Shown: piece after piece, positions 14,966-24,366 of the stretch
Layout of the letters: every line of letters starts with the position of its first letter
How positions within the stretch are numbered: position 1 is the first letter of the stretch
Origin: JAGORL01 sp964372415
GTDB taxonomy: Bacteria; Patescibacteriota; Patescibacteriia; UBA9934
Direction: 5' to 3'
Length of the DNA stretch: 64,000 bases
Assembly: GCA_964372415.1 (NCBI GenBank)
Contig: CAYJQH010000003.1
Span: 44,215-108,214, forward strand
Program-made: the position numbers and the translations under genes
Notes under the pieces: generated by a model
Database searches by the model: none
Seen by the model: only the letters and a program-made list of their open reading frames with translations
What the model was told of the DNA's origin: nothing

Positions 14966-17188
14966 ATGCAAGTGAAACAATATTCTATTGAATTCGGAGG
15001 CAAACCTCTGACTATTGAGGTTGGCAAGTTCGCTCCTGGAGCAAACGGTAGCTGCACTGTGCGCTATGGCGATACCGTCGTCTTGGCTACCGCCGTGCTC
15101 TCTAAAGACAAGCGTCCTGGGCTAGATTTCTTCCCTCTCATGGTGGAGTTTGAAGAAAAACTTTACGCCGCTGGTCGTATTAAAGGCTCCCGTTTCATAA
15201 AACGAGAGGGTCGCCCAACCGACGAAGCCATTTTGGTTGCTCGGTACATTGACCGCGCCATCCGACCGCTATTTGATCATCGAATTACGAACGATGTCCA
15301 AATCATAGTCACCGTACTTGCTTTCGACGGCAAAAACGACGCTGACGTGCCCGGCCTAATTGCTGCCTCGTGCGCGCTCCATATTTCTGATATTCCCTGG
15401 GACGGTCCGATTGCCGTAGCGCGCGTTAACAAACTTGATGGCAAGTTTTTCCTAAACGGCACCTACGCTGAACGAACTCTGGCTCGTTTTGATGTGGAGG
15501 TTGCTGGGACCTCGGAAAAAGTACTCATGCTCGAAGCTGGTTGTGATGAAGCCCCGGAAGATGAAATTATCGAGGCCATCGCCTTTGGTCGTGACAGTCT
15601 TAAGCCAGTAACTGAGCTCATTAAAAAAATTCGTGATGAGATGGGCAAGACAAAACGCGATCTAGTCACACCAAAAACCGATGAAGACAAGGTTATCGCC
15701 GATAAGAAATCAGATCTTCACGCACTTGTTGAACCATTTGTTCAAAAACAAGTCGAAGAGTTGTTCTTTGGCGCCCCCAAGGCCAGCAAAATGGAACGTG
15801 CTTTAGCCAAAGACGAGGTCAAGGCTCGAACAGCAGCTTTTCTTAAGGAGCAGGGTCAAGATAACGAAGGGATAAAACTTGGCATGAGTCTCGTCGCCGA
15901 CATCATTGAAGAAGAAATTGGGCGAAAAATCTTAAATGAAAAACGTCGAGTTGACGGTCGTGGCATTGACGATATTCGCTCACTCCATGCTGAAGTTGCA
16001 CTCTTGCCGTGCGTCCACGGCAGTGGCTACTTTATGCGCGGCGAAACAAATATCCTCTCGATCTGTACCCTGGGTGCCCCTGGCGATAAACAAACCTTGG
16101 ATGGCATGGAACTTGTAGGCGAACGACGCTTCATGCATCACTACAATTTTCCACCGTTTGCGGTTGGCGAAGCCAAACCGCTGCGTGGCGCTGGTCGCCG
16201 TGAGATTGGTCACGGAGCGCTCGCAGAAAAAGCAGTGCAGTACATGATTCCAGACGCTGAGACCTTCCCATATGCGATTCGCGTTGTGTCTGAAACCTTA
16301 AATTCGAATGGTTCAAGCTCCATGGGCTCAACCTGTGGCACAAGTTTAGCGCTCATGGACGCTGGCGTACCAATTAAGGCTCCGGTTGCCGGTATTGCTA
16401 TGGGCCTCGCGAGTGATGGCAAGCGTTATCAGGTTATTACCGATCTCCAGGACCTAGAAGATGGTGAGGGAGGTATGGATTTTAAGATTACAGGCACCGA
16501 AAAGGGTATTACTGCCATTCAATTAGACACCAAAACTGACGGTCTGCCGCACGATGTAGTAGTTGAAACCGTCACCCGCGCGCGTACAGCACGTCTTAAA
16601 ATCTTGGACGTAATGAAGCAAGCTATCGCGGTGCCGCGAACTGAACTTTCACCAAACGCACCGCGCATCGTTAAGTTGCGAATTAATCCCGACAAAATTC
16701 GCGAAGTAATTGGTCCGGGCGGTAAAATGATTAACGACATCATCGCGAAGACCGGCGTGACAACTATCGACATCGAACAGGACGGTCTCGTTCTCATTAC
16801 CTCGGTAAATGCAGAGGCGGCCAAAGCTGCGTTTGATTGGATTAATAATCTGACACGTGAAGTAGCGGTTGGCGAGGAATTCACGGGTAAAGTAGTACGA
16901 CTCATGGATTTCGGCGCTTTTGTCGAAATTTTGCCCGGCAAAGATGGTCTCGTACATATCTCAGAACTTGCTCCTTGGCGTGTTGCACAAGTCACCGACG
17001 TGGTAAACCTCGGCGACACAGTTAACGTTAAAGTTATCGAAATTGATGAAAAGGGGAGGGTAAATTTATCAATGAAACAAGCTAGCAAAGAAAATAGTTA
17101 TACTGACGAGATGAAAAGCAAGGCCATGACTGGCCCGGCCATCGGGCGCCCGCCAAGGAGCGGTGGCCGTCCCTCACGTGACCGCTAA
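14966..17188 (+). CDS. pnp: Polyribonucleotide nucleotidyltransferase (PNPase)
   Basis: 740 aa. Two RNase PH domains (about 5-225 and 315-545) flank an alpha-helical linker; a KH domain (about 555-615, IREVIGPGGKMINDII) and an S1 domain (about 625-695, GEEFTGKVVRLMDFGAFV) follow. The catalytic acidic pair is present in LEDGEGGMDFK, matching Asp486/Asp492 of E. coli. It degrades RNA 3' to 5' using phosphate, or can add tails. A structured leader precedes it and the next gene starts 14 nt after the stop. Confidence 0.98.
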   Translation: MQVKQYSIEFGGKPLTIEVGKFAPGANGSCTVRYGDTVVLATAVLSKDKRPGLDFFPLMVEFEEKLYAAGRIKGSRFIKREGRPTDEAILVARYIDRAIRPLFDHRITNDVQIIVTVLAFDGKNDADVPGLIAASCALHISDIPWDGPIAVARVNKLDGKFFLNGTYAERTLARFDVEVAGTSEKVLMLEAGCDEAPEDEIIEAIAFGRDSLKPVTELIKKIRDEMGKTKRDLVTPKTDEDKVIADKKSDLHALVEPFVQKQVEELFFGAPKASKMERALAKDEVKARTAAFLKEQGQDNEGIKLGMSLVADIIEEEIGRKILNEKRRVDGRGIDDIRSLHAEVALLPCVHGSGYFMRGETNILSICTLGAPGDKQTLDGMELVGERRFMHHYNFPPFAVGEAKPLRGAGRREIGHGALAEKAVQYMIPDAETFPYAIRVVSETLNSNGSSSMGSTCGTSLALMDAGVPIKAPVAGIAMGLASDGKRYQVITDLQDLEDGEGGMDFKITGTEKGITAIQLDTKTDGLPHDVVVETVTRARTARLKILDVMKQAIAVPRTELSPNAPRIVKLRINPDKIREVIGPGGKMINDIIAKTGVTTIDIEQDGLVLITSVNAEAAKAAFDWINNLTREVAVGEEFTGKVVRLMDFGAFVEILPGKDGLVHISELAPWRVAQVTDVVNLGDTVNVKVIEIDEKGRVNLSMKQASKENSYTDEMKSKAMTGPAIGRPPRSGGRPSRDR

Positions 17189-17202
17189 CAATTCGTTCGT
17201 CC

Positions 17203-18432
17203 ATGATTGACTATCGTTTGTCTATTCCGCTTCAAGATATTACCCCCGCCACGGCTCGTCTGTGGCGGGTGGTTCGTGTCACAAGTCTGATCGGGCTCGG
17301 CGTTCTTATTGGTATCTTATGTTTTCGCCTAATCACTTTTTGGCCCCGAATAAATAACTGGCCAGAGGGAGCGACAACTGCTATCTACCTTCAAAAAACA
17401 TCAGAAAACTTAATGGTTAGCGGCGATGTCCTAGCCGATAGACTGATCAATCAAAAAATACCCTCATCGATCTTTGAAGAATTAGCTCATTCCGAGCGTG
17501 GCATAACCCTTTTCTTTGATCAACAAGGACAAGTCTTGGGCTTTGCGACTGATCGCAAGCTATCGGCCCGGGAATTGGCGGTTTATGATCTTTGGGGACT
17601 TACAATTCAAACTCACGGCCGTTTAACTATTGTGAGTCAATCGGAGACCGAAAGGTTGTCGCGTGTCTCGTTCGCTTGGTCGTCGATCTGGCCGCAGAAC
17701 GACGGTTTCGTGGCTATTAAAAGCGATAAGGTACATATCAGCCCCATAAGTCTCACCCCATTTTACATAACTGTGCGCGGAGATTTTGCTGACTATCTCG
17801 CAGACTCTCACCTAGACCTTCCAGAACAAACAAGCCTTTCAGCTGCCTGGAGCACACCTAAAGTACTAGCCCCCAAGTTAATACCCATGATTCCGAGCAG
17901 TTTCCCTGGTCTTCAGGAACTGCGCCAAATTATGATTGAGCATGGCTTCTCGATGCTTTTAGGGTCAGACACGCAAGGCACAAGCTTTTCTCTCTATATT
18001 AGAACGGAGATCGATCCAGAAAACCTAGCAAAAGCCGTATCTGAACTTCTTCAAATCAGTAATTTGTCTACACAGGACTGGACATTTGACGGAAATAACT
18101 ATCTCGAGCTTCGTGGGCAAGAGGTAACAGTTGAATTAGCTCATGACACCAACCTCGATCGGGTAGTGGCTGAGGCTCAAAATGGGCAGATCGTACGCGC
18201 AAGCCAAGCTAATAATACCCTAATAATCAGCAATAGAATTTTGGATATTTCGCAAACTTCAGAGAAAAAATATGGCTTATGCTCAAAACAGGCTCAAGGA
18301 TTCATTCAACCCTTGTCGCTCGCCAAGATTCTCCCTTTACAAAACGTTTACGGACCGAACGACTTCTCCAGTCTAGTTCTAGGATTAACTGAAATTTCCT
18401 GGTCAAAAACGAAAATTTGGTTTTGTTGGTGA
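17203..18432 (+). CDS. Single-pass membrane protein of unknown function
   Basis: 409 aa. One transmembrane helix near the N-terminus (about 27-49, TSLIGLGVLIGILCFRLI) is followed by a large, presumably extracytoplasmic domain of mixed alpha/beta character. Only a few cysteines and no recognisable catalytic motif are seen. It begins 14 nt after pnp and is probably co-transcribed, although a functional link is not evident. The gene ends with TGA immediately before the DnaA-box cluster. Confidence 0.75.
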   Translation: MIDYRLSIPLQDITPATARLWRVVRVTSLIGLGVLIGILCFRLITFWPRINNWPEGATTAIYLQKTSENLMVSGDVLADRLINQKIPSSIFEELAHSERGITLFFDQQGQVLGFATDRKLSARELAVYDLWGLTIQTHGRLTIVSQSETERLSRVSFAWSSIWPQNDGFVAIKSDKVHISPISLTPFYITVRGDFADYLADSHLDLPEQTSLSAAWSTPKVLAPKLIPMIPSSFPGLQELRQIMIEHGFSMLLGSDTQGTSFSLYIRTEIDPENLAKAVSELLQISNLSTQDWTFDGNNYLELRGQEVTVELAHDTNLDRVVAEAQNGQIVRASQANNTLIISNRILDISQTSEKKYGLCSKQAQGFIQPLSLAKILPLQNVYGPNDFSSLVLGLTEISWSKTKIWFCW

Positions 18433-18434
18433 TG

Positions 18435-18506
18435 TGTGGATAAATCCTGGATAACATCATACTTATCCACAAATAACCAAATGCTTGTTCGGATGATTTA
18501 TCCACA
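18435..18506. promoter_or_regulatory. Cluster of three perfect DnaA boxes
   Basis: TTATCCACA occurs three times in 72 bp: on the minus strand at 18435-18443 and on the plus strand at 18463-18471 and 18498-18506. A weaker CTGGATAA sits at about 18447. This is a denser set of perfect boxes than beside dnaA itself. It lies just upstream of a strong extended -10 promoter. Confidence 0.75.
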
Positions 18507-18547
18507 TGTACTGTATTTAGATAATGTTTATAAGGGCTAGATGAGTG

Positions 18548-18576
18548 TTTACAAAATGTGTTCAGTCTATGGTATA
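18548..18576 (+). promoter_or_regulatory. Promoter for structured RNA region
   Basis: An extended -10 TGGTATAGT with a TTTACA -35 hexamer about 19 nt upstream. Transcription would begin near 18583, at the start of the folded non-coding stretch. Confidence 0.5.
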
Positions 18577-18584
18577 GTATTTTT

Positions 18585-19000
18585 TGCAAACGTTCTTTAC
18601 ACAATCCCGTCATGCCTCAAGCGAAAGCTAGAGGTTATGACTTAGGGGAAGTTTCCCGAAGACCCCACAATCATTCTTCGGGAAATACCTCACTGCTGTA
18701 CTGTCCTAGACACCACCCATAACCACGTGGGCTTACTTGCTGAGCCCTTGAACGTGTTGTGCAAGCAAGGCGCACCCCGGGATGGTAGAGCAGGTCTGTC
18801 ACTCGTCTGACATGCGTCCAGAGACCCGAGAGACGTTGAGTTTTTTCGAAATTCGCAATAAATTAAAGAATTTCGCAAAAACCCAACGCCTCCCTGTGGA
18901 TCTGACCTCATGTCGTCCCACAGGGGACGTTATCGCCCAGGATTTTTGCATCCGCCTGTAAGCGCTACGCCCCCTTTTCTCTTTTTCGTCCCTCTGCTAC
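18585..19000 (+). ncRNA. Candidate structured non-coding RNA or long leader
   Basis: About 415 nt without a plausible ORF but with many strong helices in order: CCTCAAGCGAAAGCTAGAGG; an 11-bp perfect stem TTTCCCGAAGA/TCTTCGGGAAA; CACGTGGGCT/AGCCC..ACGTG; CGTTG-GTTTTT-CGAAATTC pairing with GAATTTCG-AAAAA-CAACG; and CCCTGTGG/CCACAGGG. I see no RNase P (AGGAAAGTCC), tmRNA tag or SRP (GGAAGGAAGCA) motif. It could be a free small RNA or the 5' leader of the downstream dksA-like gene. Boundaries are approximate. Confidence 0.5.
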
Positions 19001-19036
19001 TGTCCAACATAACCCTGACTCACGTTCATTGATGTT

Positions 19037-19411
19037 ATGAAAGAAAAATTTTTAGAAGAAATGAAAAATTCTCTTCTTGAAGAGAAAAAACGCCTGGAAA
19101 CAGAGCTGTCACGCTTTACACACCGCAATCCCAAGGCTGCTGGCACTGATTTTGATGCTGATTATCCAAATTTTGGTGAGTCGGAGGACGAAAACGCGGC
19201 CGAAGTCGCCCAGTTTGGCGACAATCTGTCCCTAGAACAAGAACTTGAATCTGCCTTAAAAGACGTTGAATCAGCCATGAAGGCGGTTGATAACGGCTCG
19301 TACGGTACTTGTAAGTACTGTAAGCAAAAAATTTCTGAAGAGCGTCTCCGGGCTAGACCGACATCAACATCTTGCGTTGTGTGCAAAAAAACGCTTACGC
19401 AGGAGGTTTAA
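19037..19411 (+). CDS. DksA/TraR-type C4 zinc-finger protein
   Basis: 124 aa. A long N-terminal coiled coil (about 1-75; LEEMKNSLLEEKKRLETEL) precedes a C4 zinc finger: YGTCKYCKQKI with SCVVCK, preceded by the typical VDNGSYGTC and followed by RARPTST. Members of this family (DksA, TraR, YocK/YteA) bind RNA polymerase through the secondary channel. The long structured region upstream may control it. The stop overlaps the lspA-like start. Confidence 0.9.
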   Translation: MKEKFLEEMKNSLLEEKKRLETELSRFTHRNPKAAGTDFDADYPNFGESEDENAAEVAQFGDNLSLEQELESALKDVESAMKAVDNGSYGTCKYCKQKISEERLRARPTSTSCVVCKKTLTQEV

Positions 19412-19839
19412 CGCTGCTCGCCATTGGCCTTATTGATGCCTGGCTTAAGGTCTACGCCTTGCAACATTTCCCCGAGGAGCAGACTGCTCCACTGGCAGCT
19501 TTTTTTTCGCTAGCTGTTCATAAAAATCCTGGGATTATATTCGATATTCCGCTCCCTTTTTGGTTCACTGCACCCATTACTCTGATTCTAATAATAATTC
19601 TTTTAGCCATGACTCGGCGGGGAATCGTTCAAAAAGAAGCGCTCCTTTTTTTAGGTGCCTGGTCGGCCATCGTTGGTGCCACAAATAATTTTTTCGACCG
19701 CTTGATCAACGGCTTCACCACTGATTACCTCATTTTTTTCCGACTTTCTGCAATCAACTTGTCGGATGTGCTTATCTGCCTTGGCATCGCCTTACTCCTT
19801 TGTTACCGTCCAACTAACTCCCGCGCACAGCAAAACTAA
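19381..19839 (+). CDS. lspA: Lipoprotein signal peptidase (SPase II)
   Basis: About 152 aa from GTG 19381; an in-frame TTG at 19372 is also possible. It overlaps the end of the dksA-like gene by about 30 nt. Four membrane helices are predicted. The family motifs are an N-terminal DAWLKVYA (D..LK..A), NNFFDRLINGFTTDYL and INLSDVLI, which supply the two catalytic aspartates (TTD and LSD). It cleaves the signal peptide of lipidated prolipoproteins, consistent with the lipobox proteins at 33950 and 43632. Confidence 0.85.
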   Translation: MQKNAYAGGLTLLAIGLIDAWLKVYALQHFPEEQTAPLAAFFSLAVHKNPGIIFDIPLPFWFTAPITLILIIILLAMTRRGIVQKEALLFLGAWSAIVGATNNFFDRLINGFTTDYLIFFRLSAINLSDVLICLGIALLLCYRPTNSRAQQN

Positions 19840-19867
19840 TAATTCTACTCCCACAAACCATTTGGTT

Positions 19868-21391
19868 ATGGGATTTTCTTGTGTTTTTGCCTCAGCACTC
19901 ATTGGCTTACAGGCAATTCCGGTAAGGGTTGAAGCAGATATTTCTCACGGGTTACCGAGATTTCACCTGGTTGGCCTGCCAGATACAGCAGTAAGCGAAG
20001 CCAAAGACAGAGTTCGTTCGGCAATAAAAAATTGCGAATTACCTTATCCGCGAACAATCATCACCGTTAACTTAGCCCCCGCCGATGTCAAAAAACAAGG
20101 TCCATCGTACGATTTGGCAATCGCTGTGGCCATCCTGGCCGCTCAAGGCAACTTTCCGCCAGATAAACTAGCCACCACCCTATTTTTAGCCGAACTTGCA
20201 CTCGACGGCAGTTTGCGGCCCATCCGCGGCATACTCCTAGCCGCACTAATGGCTAAAGAACAAGGCTTCAGGCGGTTAGTTGTCGCCCCTCAAAATGCCA
20301 CTGAGGCGGCGCTTGTCTTGGGACTTGAAATTTATACTGCTACGAATCTCCGAGAGGTGATTATGGCTGACTGCGGTGGCCCCGCACTTAAGCTTCAAGT
20401 ACCAACTAAACTGAACGCTCTAGCCAAAACGCCAGGCGATGACATGGCCAATATTCAAGGACAAGAACACGCCAAACGAGCCCTAGAAATCGCGGCCGCT
20501 GGTGGTCACAACGTGCTCATGATTGGCCCGCCAGGAAGTGGCAAAACGCTCTTAGCTCGTAGTTTGCCCTCACTATTGCCGCCACTTTCTTTTGCCGAGA
20601 TCCTAGAAATTACAGCCGTTCATTCGGTAGCGAGAATGCTTCACTCAGAGGAAGCGCTCTTAACCACCCGGCCGTTTCGGGCGCCTCACCACACAGCAAG
20701 TGGTATCGCTTTAGTGGGTGGCGGCTCGTTTGCTAAGCCGGGTGAGATCAGTCTAGCCCACCGTGGAGTACTATTTCTTGACGAATTACCTGAGTTTTCG
20801 CGTCATGTTCTAGAAAGTCTTCGCCAGCCGCTTGAAGACGGGGTAGTAACCGTCTCGCGAGCTCATGGGAGCTACGTGTATCCAGCTCGTTTCATGCTCA
20901 TTGGAGCCATGAATCCTTGTCCTTGCGGTAAATTGACGGATCCCAAACAAAATTGCACCTGCACACCCTTTCAAATAGATAAGTATCAACATAAAATTTC
21001 TGGTCCGCTTCTTGATCGTATTGATCTTGTCCTCCAGGTGCCGCGTGTTGAGATCGAAAAATTAATCAAAGCAGCTCCGAGTGAACCGTCAACGATTATT
21101 CGTGAGCGGATTGTCGCTGCTCGAGAAATCGAAACGCGACGCGGCGTAGACCTAGGCGTCATGACCAATGCCGAACTTAAAAGTCCACATTTAAAAACGG
21201 TTTGTGAACTCGACGAAGCAGGACGCGGACTCCTCCGCCAAGCCATCGACCGCTTGCATCTCTCAGCTCGTGCCTACACACGAATCCTCAAGGTGGCGCG
21301 CACGATCGCTGACCTCTCACTTGAGCCTAAGATACTGCCCTCACATATTGCTGAGGCTATTCAGTACAGAGGAACCCTTACCCCTACCTAA
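19868..21391 (+). CDS. comM: ComM/YifB-family Mg-chelatase-like AAA ATPase
   Basis: 507 aa from ATG 19868; the open frame extends upstream but the family start is MGFSCVFASALIGLQA. The N-terminal ChlI/Lon-like domain (PRFHLVGLPDTAVSEAKDRV) precedes the AAA core with Walker A GPPGSGKTL and Walker B LFLDELPEF, and a C-terminal domain with HLSARAYTRILKVARTIADL. ComM is a hexameric helicase that promotes branch migration during natural transformation. CPR bacteria frequently keep competence genes. Confidence 0.94.
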   Translation: MGFSCVFASALIGLQAIPVRVEADISHGLPRFHLVGLPDTAVSEAKDRVRSAIKNCELPYPRTIITVNLAPADVKKQGPSYDLAIAVAILAAQGNFPPDKLATTLFLAELALDGSLRPIRGILLAALMAKEQGFRRLVVAPQNATEAALVLGLEIYTATNLREVIMADCGGPALKLQVPTKLNALAKTPGDDMANIQGQEHAKRALEIAAAGGHNVLMIGPPGSGKTLLARSLPSLLPPLSFAEILEITAVHSVARMLHSEEALLTTRPFRAPHHTASGIALVGGGSFAKPGEISLAHRGVLFLDELPEFSRHVLESLRQPLEDGVVTVSRAHGSYVYPARFMLIGAMNPCPCGKLTDPKQNCTCTPFQIDKYQHKISGPLLDRIDLVLQVPRVEIEKLIKAAPSEPSTIIRERIVAAREIETRRGVDLGVMTNAELKSPHLKTVCELDEAGRGLLRQAIDRLHLSARAYTRILKVARTIADLSLEPKILPSHIAEAIQYRGTLTPT

Positions 21392-21481
21392 ACCGAGACC
21401 TAAAATAGGTCTAAGATGACATTACGGCTATTAATATTTTGAAAACCTAATCACCTGACAAAGATCGCGATCTTGGAAAGC

Positions 21482-22846
21482 TTAGTACCCAAGGTACGAA
21501 CCAGGATTCTGGAAACTACCATTGGCAATAACTTCAAAGTGCAGGTGTGTACCTGTTGATTTACCGGTAGAACCGCAGCGGCCAAGTGGCGTGCCGGCCG
21601 AAACCGAGTCGCCAACTCTAACGTACAGCGAATGAAAATGACCGTAACGAGTCACAAGACCATTTCCGTGATTAATTTCAACAGCAATTCCATAACCACC
21701 TTTAGAACCAGCAAACTGCACAATGCCGTCTGTGGCGGCATAGTTGTCATTGGTTGAGGAGCCGTCAGAGTGACCATTACAGTCAATGTCCCAGCCGGTG
21801 TGGAACCAGCTTAATTTACGCACAATATATTTTAGATCGGTCGGCCAGATCATTCTTGCACCCTTGGCGAGGCTCGCGTTTGAGCCAGAAGTTGTAGGAG
21901 CGGTGGTAAAAATATCACGCACGGCAACGGTTCTCGTGGTTGGCGCTGGCGCCTTAAGTTCACCTCCGGGAATAATCAGTTCTTGGCCAATCTTTAGCGC
22001 ATCGGCGCTTTCTAAATTGTTGTAAGCCAAAACCTCATCAGCGGCAACGTCATATTTACTAGCCAGTCCAGAAAGCGTGTCACCACTTTTTACCGTATGC
22101 TCTACACCATCAACCGGTAGAATTGCGAGTTCCATGCCTGGTTTAATGAGCGAACGGACAGTAAAATTATTAGCCCAAAGAACTGTATTCAGTGATAAAC
22201 CGAACTTACGAGCGATAGTCGATAACGTATCACCCTCTTCAACCTTGTAGGTTATTGTTTCGCTTCTTGGCGTCGCAGGTTCCGGTACCGCACGTTCGCT
22301 GCCGGGAGTTGATAACGCTAGGCCTCCAGCACCTAAAGCAATTGAGGAGGTGGTGGTAATAGGCGCTATTGCTCCTGGCGACACCTTAAGAAAACCGACA
22401 CCAGAAGCGATGGTAGAAGAAACGGGAGGTTCGAACGACTCGGCCGTCTCTTCGATTACCTCCACTTCTTCTTCGCTCACTATGTTGTAAAGCAAGCTTT
22501 GCTGACCAAATGAGTCAGCTGCAGCTCTGACTTCTGTTAATTGAATATTTACAACTCCAGCAGCAACCGCAATCGCAACGATGGTGGCGTGTACCGTGTA
22601 ACGGTTGGTAAGCAGAAACATTAGGCGGTTTTTAGCTGGTCTATAAAACTGCCCAAGCTGTCGTTTAATACCAAAAAACAATCCGTAAATTGGCAAAACA
22701 ATAAATCTAAGTAAAACTTTTCCAAACGGTAAAAAAACTCGCTCTAGGCTCTTTACTACAAACAAAAACACGGCCTTGAGAGCTACAAGTCCGCGAATCA
22801 GTGCCAAACCGGCACGCACAATAATTGGATGTGGTTGTTTATCCAC
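21482..22846 (-). CDS. LysM-M23 peptidoglycan endopeptidase
   Basis: 454 aa with GTG start. A basic N-terminal region contains hydrophobic segments, including a transmembrane helix near residues 85-105, followed by a low-complexity linker. Two LysM repeats follow (about 195-240, YKVEEGDTLSTIARKFGLS; and about 247-290, HTVKSGDTLSGLASKYDV). The C-terminal LytM/M23 domain has FHTGWDID and GTHLHFEV, the zinc ligands H..D and HxH. It should bind and cleave peptidoglycan crosslinks outside the membrane. The start codon coincides with a TTATCCACG DnaA-like site. Confidence 0.92.
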   Translation of the reverse strand: MDKQPHPIIVRAGLALIRGLVALKAVFLFVVKSLERVFLPFGKVLLRFIVLPIYGLFFGIKRQLGQFYRPAKNRLMFLLTNRYTVHATIVAIAVAAGVVNIQLTEVRAAADSFGQQSLLYNIVSEEEVEVIEETAESFEPPVSSTIASGVGFLKVSPGAIAPITTTSSIALGAGGLALSTPGSERAVPEPATPRSETITYKVEEGDTLSTIARKFGLSLNTVLWANNFTVRSLIKPGMELAILPVDGVEHTVKSGDTLSGLASKYDVAADEVLAYNNLESADALKIGQELIIPGGELKAPAPTTRTVAVRDIFTTAPTTSGSNASLAKGARMIWPTDLKYIVRKLSWFHTGWDIDCNGHSDGSSTNDNYAATDGIVQFAGSKGGYGIAVEINHGNGLVTRYGHFHSLYVRVGDSVSAGTPLGRCGSTGKSTGTHLHFEVIANGSFQNPGSYLGY

Positions 22847-22965
22847 GCTATTTCAGAGTACCAGAAAATATCCTTTACGACAACTCTGTTTGGGCTAGCA
22901 AATTGACGACTCGTCGTTTTTTCACTATCCTTGGCCTCCTTACTCAACCATTCTCATTACCCAAG

Positions 22966-23005
22966 ACATCCGAGATGTTCAAGGCTTTACAACGAACATC
23001 TTCGA
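22966..23005 (+). promoter_or_regulatory. Stem-loop before trigger factor
   Basis: AGACATCCGAGATGTTC pairs with GAACATCTTCGAGGTCT (three mismatches) around a 13-nt loop, about 15-20 nt before the tig start region. There is no T-run, so this is more likely a 5'-leader structure than a terminator. Confidence 0.5.
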
Positions 23006-23024
23006 GGTCTAGATTGTCTCTAAA

Positions 23025-24320
23025 ATGTTTATGTCTCATAAACTTGAACAGGTGAGCGACACGCAAATCAAACTTACCATTACCGTGCCAGCCGAACAGG
23101 TGGCTCGTGCTATGGAGCATGCCGCTGAACACCTCTCGACAGAGGTCAACATCCCGGGCTTCCGTCCTGGCAAGGCCTCTTATGAAACCATGAAGCAACG
23201 TTTTGGCGAGATGAAAATTCTCGAAACAGCTTCTGAAGAGTTGATTCGAAGTTCATTCGTAGCCGCAATGCTTGAAGAAGATCTAGAAACCGTTGGCCAG
23301 CCTTACTTTAGTGTCCAAAAAATGGCCCCAGGTAATGATTTGGTTTTCACCGCCGAAATCGCCCTCATGCCGCACGCTATTAAGCTTGCTGATTACAATA
23401 CGCTTTCTGTAGCCGCCCAGCCGACGGAACCGACGCCTGAGATAATCGATCGCGCCAAACAGGATCTCCTACGCATGCGCACCAACGAAATTCGCGCCGC
23501 CAAAGATTACGCTCTGCAAAAAGGTGACAAGGTGGTAATAAATATGACCATGAAGAAGGACGGAGTTGTCCTTGAAGGAGGGGAAGCACAAAATCATGGT
23601 GTTTACACAGCTGAAAATTACTATATCGAGGGTTTTGTAGAAAAAATATTAGGAGCTAAAGAAGGGGATGAGCTAAATTTTTCTCTTCCTTTCCCCAAAG
23701 AGCATTACCAAAAGCACGTGGCTGGCAAAGACGTTGACTTCACAGTCAAAGTAAACGAAATTTTTATTCTCGAAACACCGGCTTTCGACGACAAATTCGC
23801 CTCCGGTCTCGGTTTTAAGACCTCCGCTGAACTCGAGACGCAACTCAAGAAAAATTTGGGTGACGAAAAAGCTGCCGAAGAGACTCGCCGCCAAGAAAAA
23901 GAGTTGCTGGAGCTCCTCGCGAGCAAATCAACCTTCTCTGAAATCAGTGATCTCCTCGTGAATACCGAAATCGAGAAGATGATTCACGAACTTCGTCAAT
24001 GGGTGACAGAAAATGGCATGGAGTTTAACGACTACTTGAAGTCGATCAACAAAACCGTGCCACAAATCAAACTCGATTTAGCTCCGCAAGCCATGACGCG
24101 CCTCAAAGTCGCTCTCGTCCTCGATGAAGTGGCCAAGCGCGAGAACATCGCTGCTTCAAGTGATGAAATCGAGGCCGAAATCGACAAAATCGCCAAGCAA
24201 GTCGAAAAAGATCCGCAGGCCAAAGAGTTTGTCTTCAGTCCGCAATACCGCGAACGCATCGAAACCCAACTCAAAAATCGAAAAACCGTTGAGTTCCTCA
24301 AGAGTAAAATGGTGAAGTAA
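23025..24320 (+). CDS. tig: Trigger factor
   Basis: 431 aa. The ribosome-binding N-terminal domain contains the signature NIPGFRPGKASYETMKQRFG, followed by an FKBP-type PPIase domain (about 165-245, GDKVVINMTMKKDG ... EGFVEKILGAKEGD) and the alpha-helical C-terminal chaperone domain. It binds ribosomal protein uL23 near the exit tunnel and assists folding. Full length for the family. Confidence 0.95.
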   Translation: MFMSHKLEQVSDTQIKLTITVPAEQVARAMEHAAEHLSTEVNIPGFRPGKASYETMKQRFGEMKILETASEELIRSSFVAAMLEEDLETVGQPYFSVQKMAPGNDLVFTAEIALMPHAIKLADYNTLSVAAQPTEPTPEIIDRAKQDLLRMRTNEIRAAKDYALQKGDKVVINMTMKKDGVVLEGGEAQNHGVYTAENYYIEGFVEKILGAKEGDELNFSLPFPKEHYQKHVAGKDVDFTVKVNEIFILETPAFDDKFASGLGFKTSAELETQLKKNLGDEKAAEETRRQEKELLELLASKSTFSEISDLLVNTEIEKMIHELRQWVTENGMEFNDYLKSINKTVPQIKLDLAPQAMTRLKVALVLDEVAKRENIAASSDEIEAEIDKIAKQVEKDPQAKEFVFSPQYRERIETQLKNRKTVEFLKSKMVK

Positions 24321-24366
24321 TAAAGTGAGAGCGGCCAACCGGCCGTCTTTGCTACACTGTGTTCAT

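Noticed and set aside
16519..17088. 189-codon minus-strand ORF inside pnp
   Set aside because: Fully inside the KH/S1-coding region of pnp, which is a certain gene.
18585..19000. RNase P RNA, tmRNA, SRP RNA or 6S RNA
   Set aside because: The conserved motifs of the first three were looked for on both strands and not found, and the fold does not look like a single long 6S-type hairpin.
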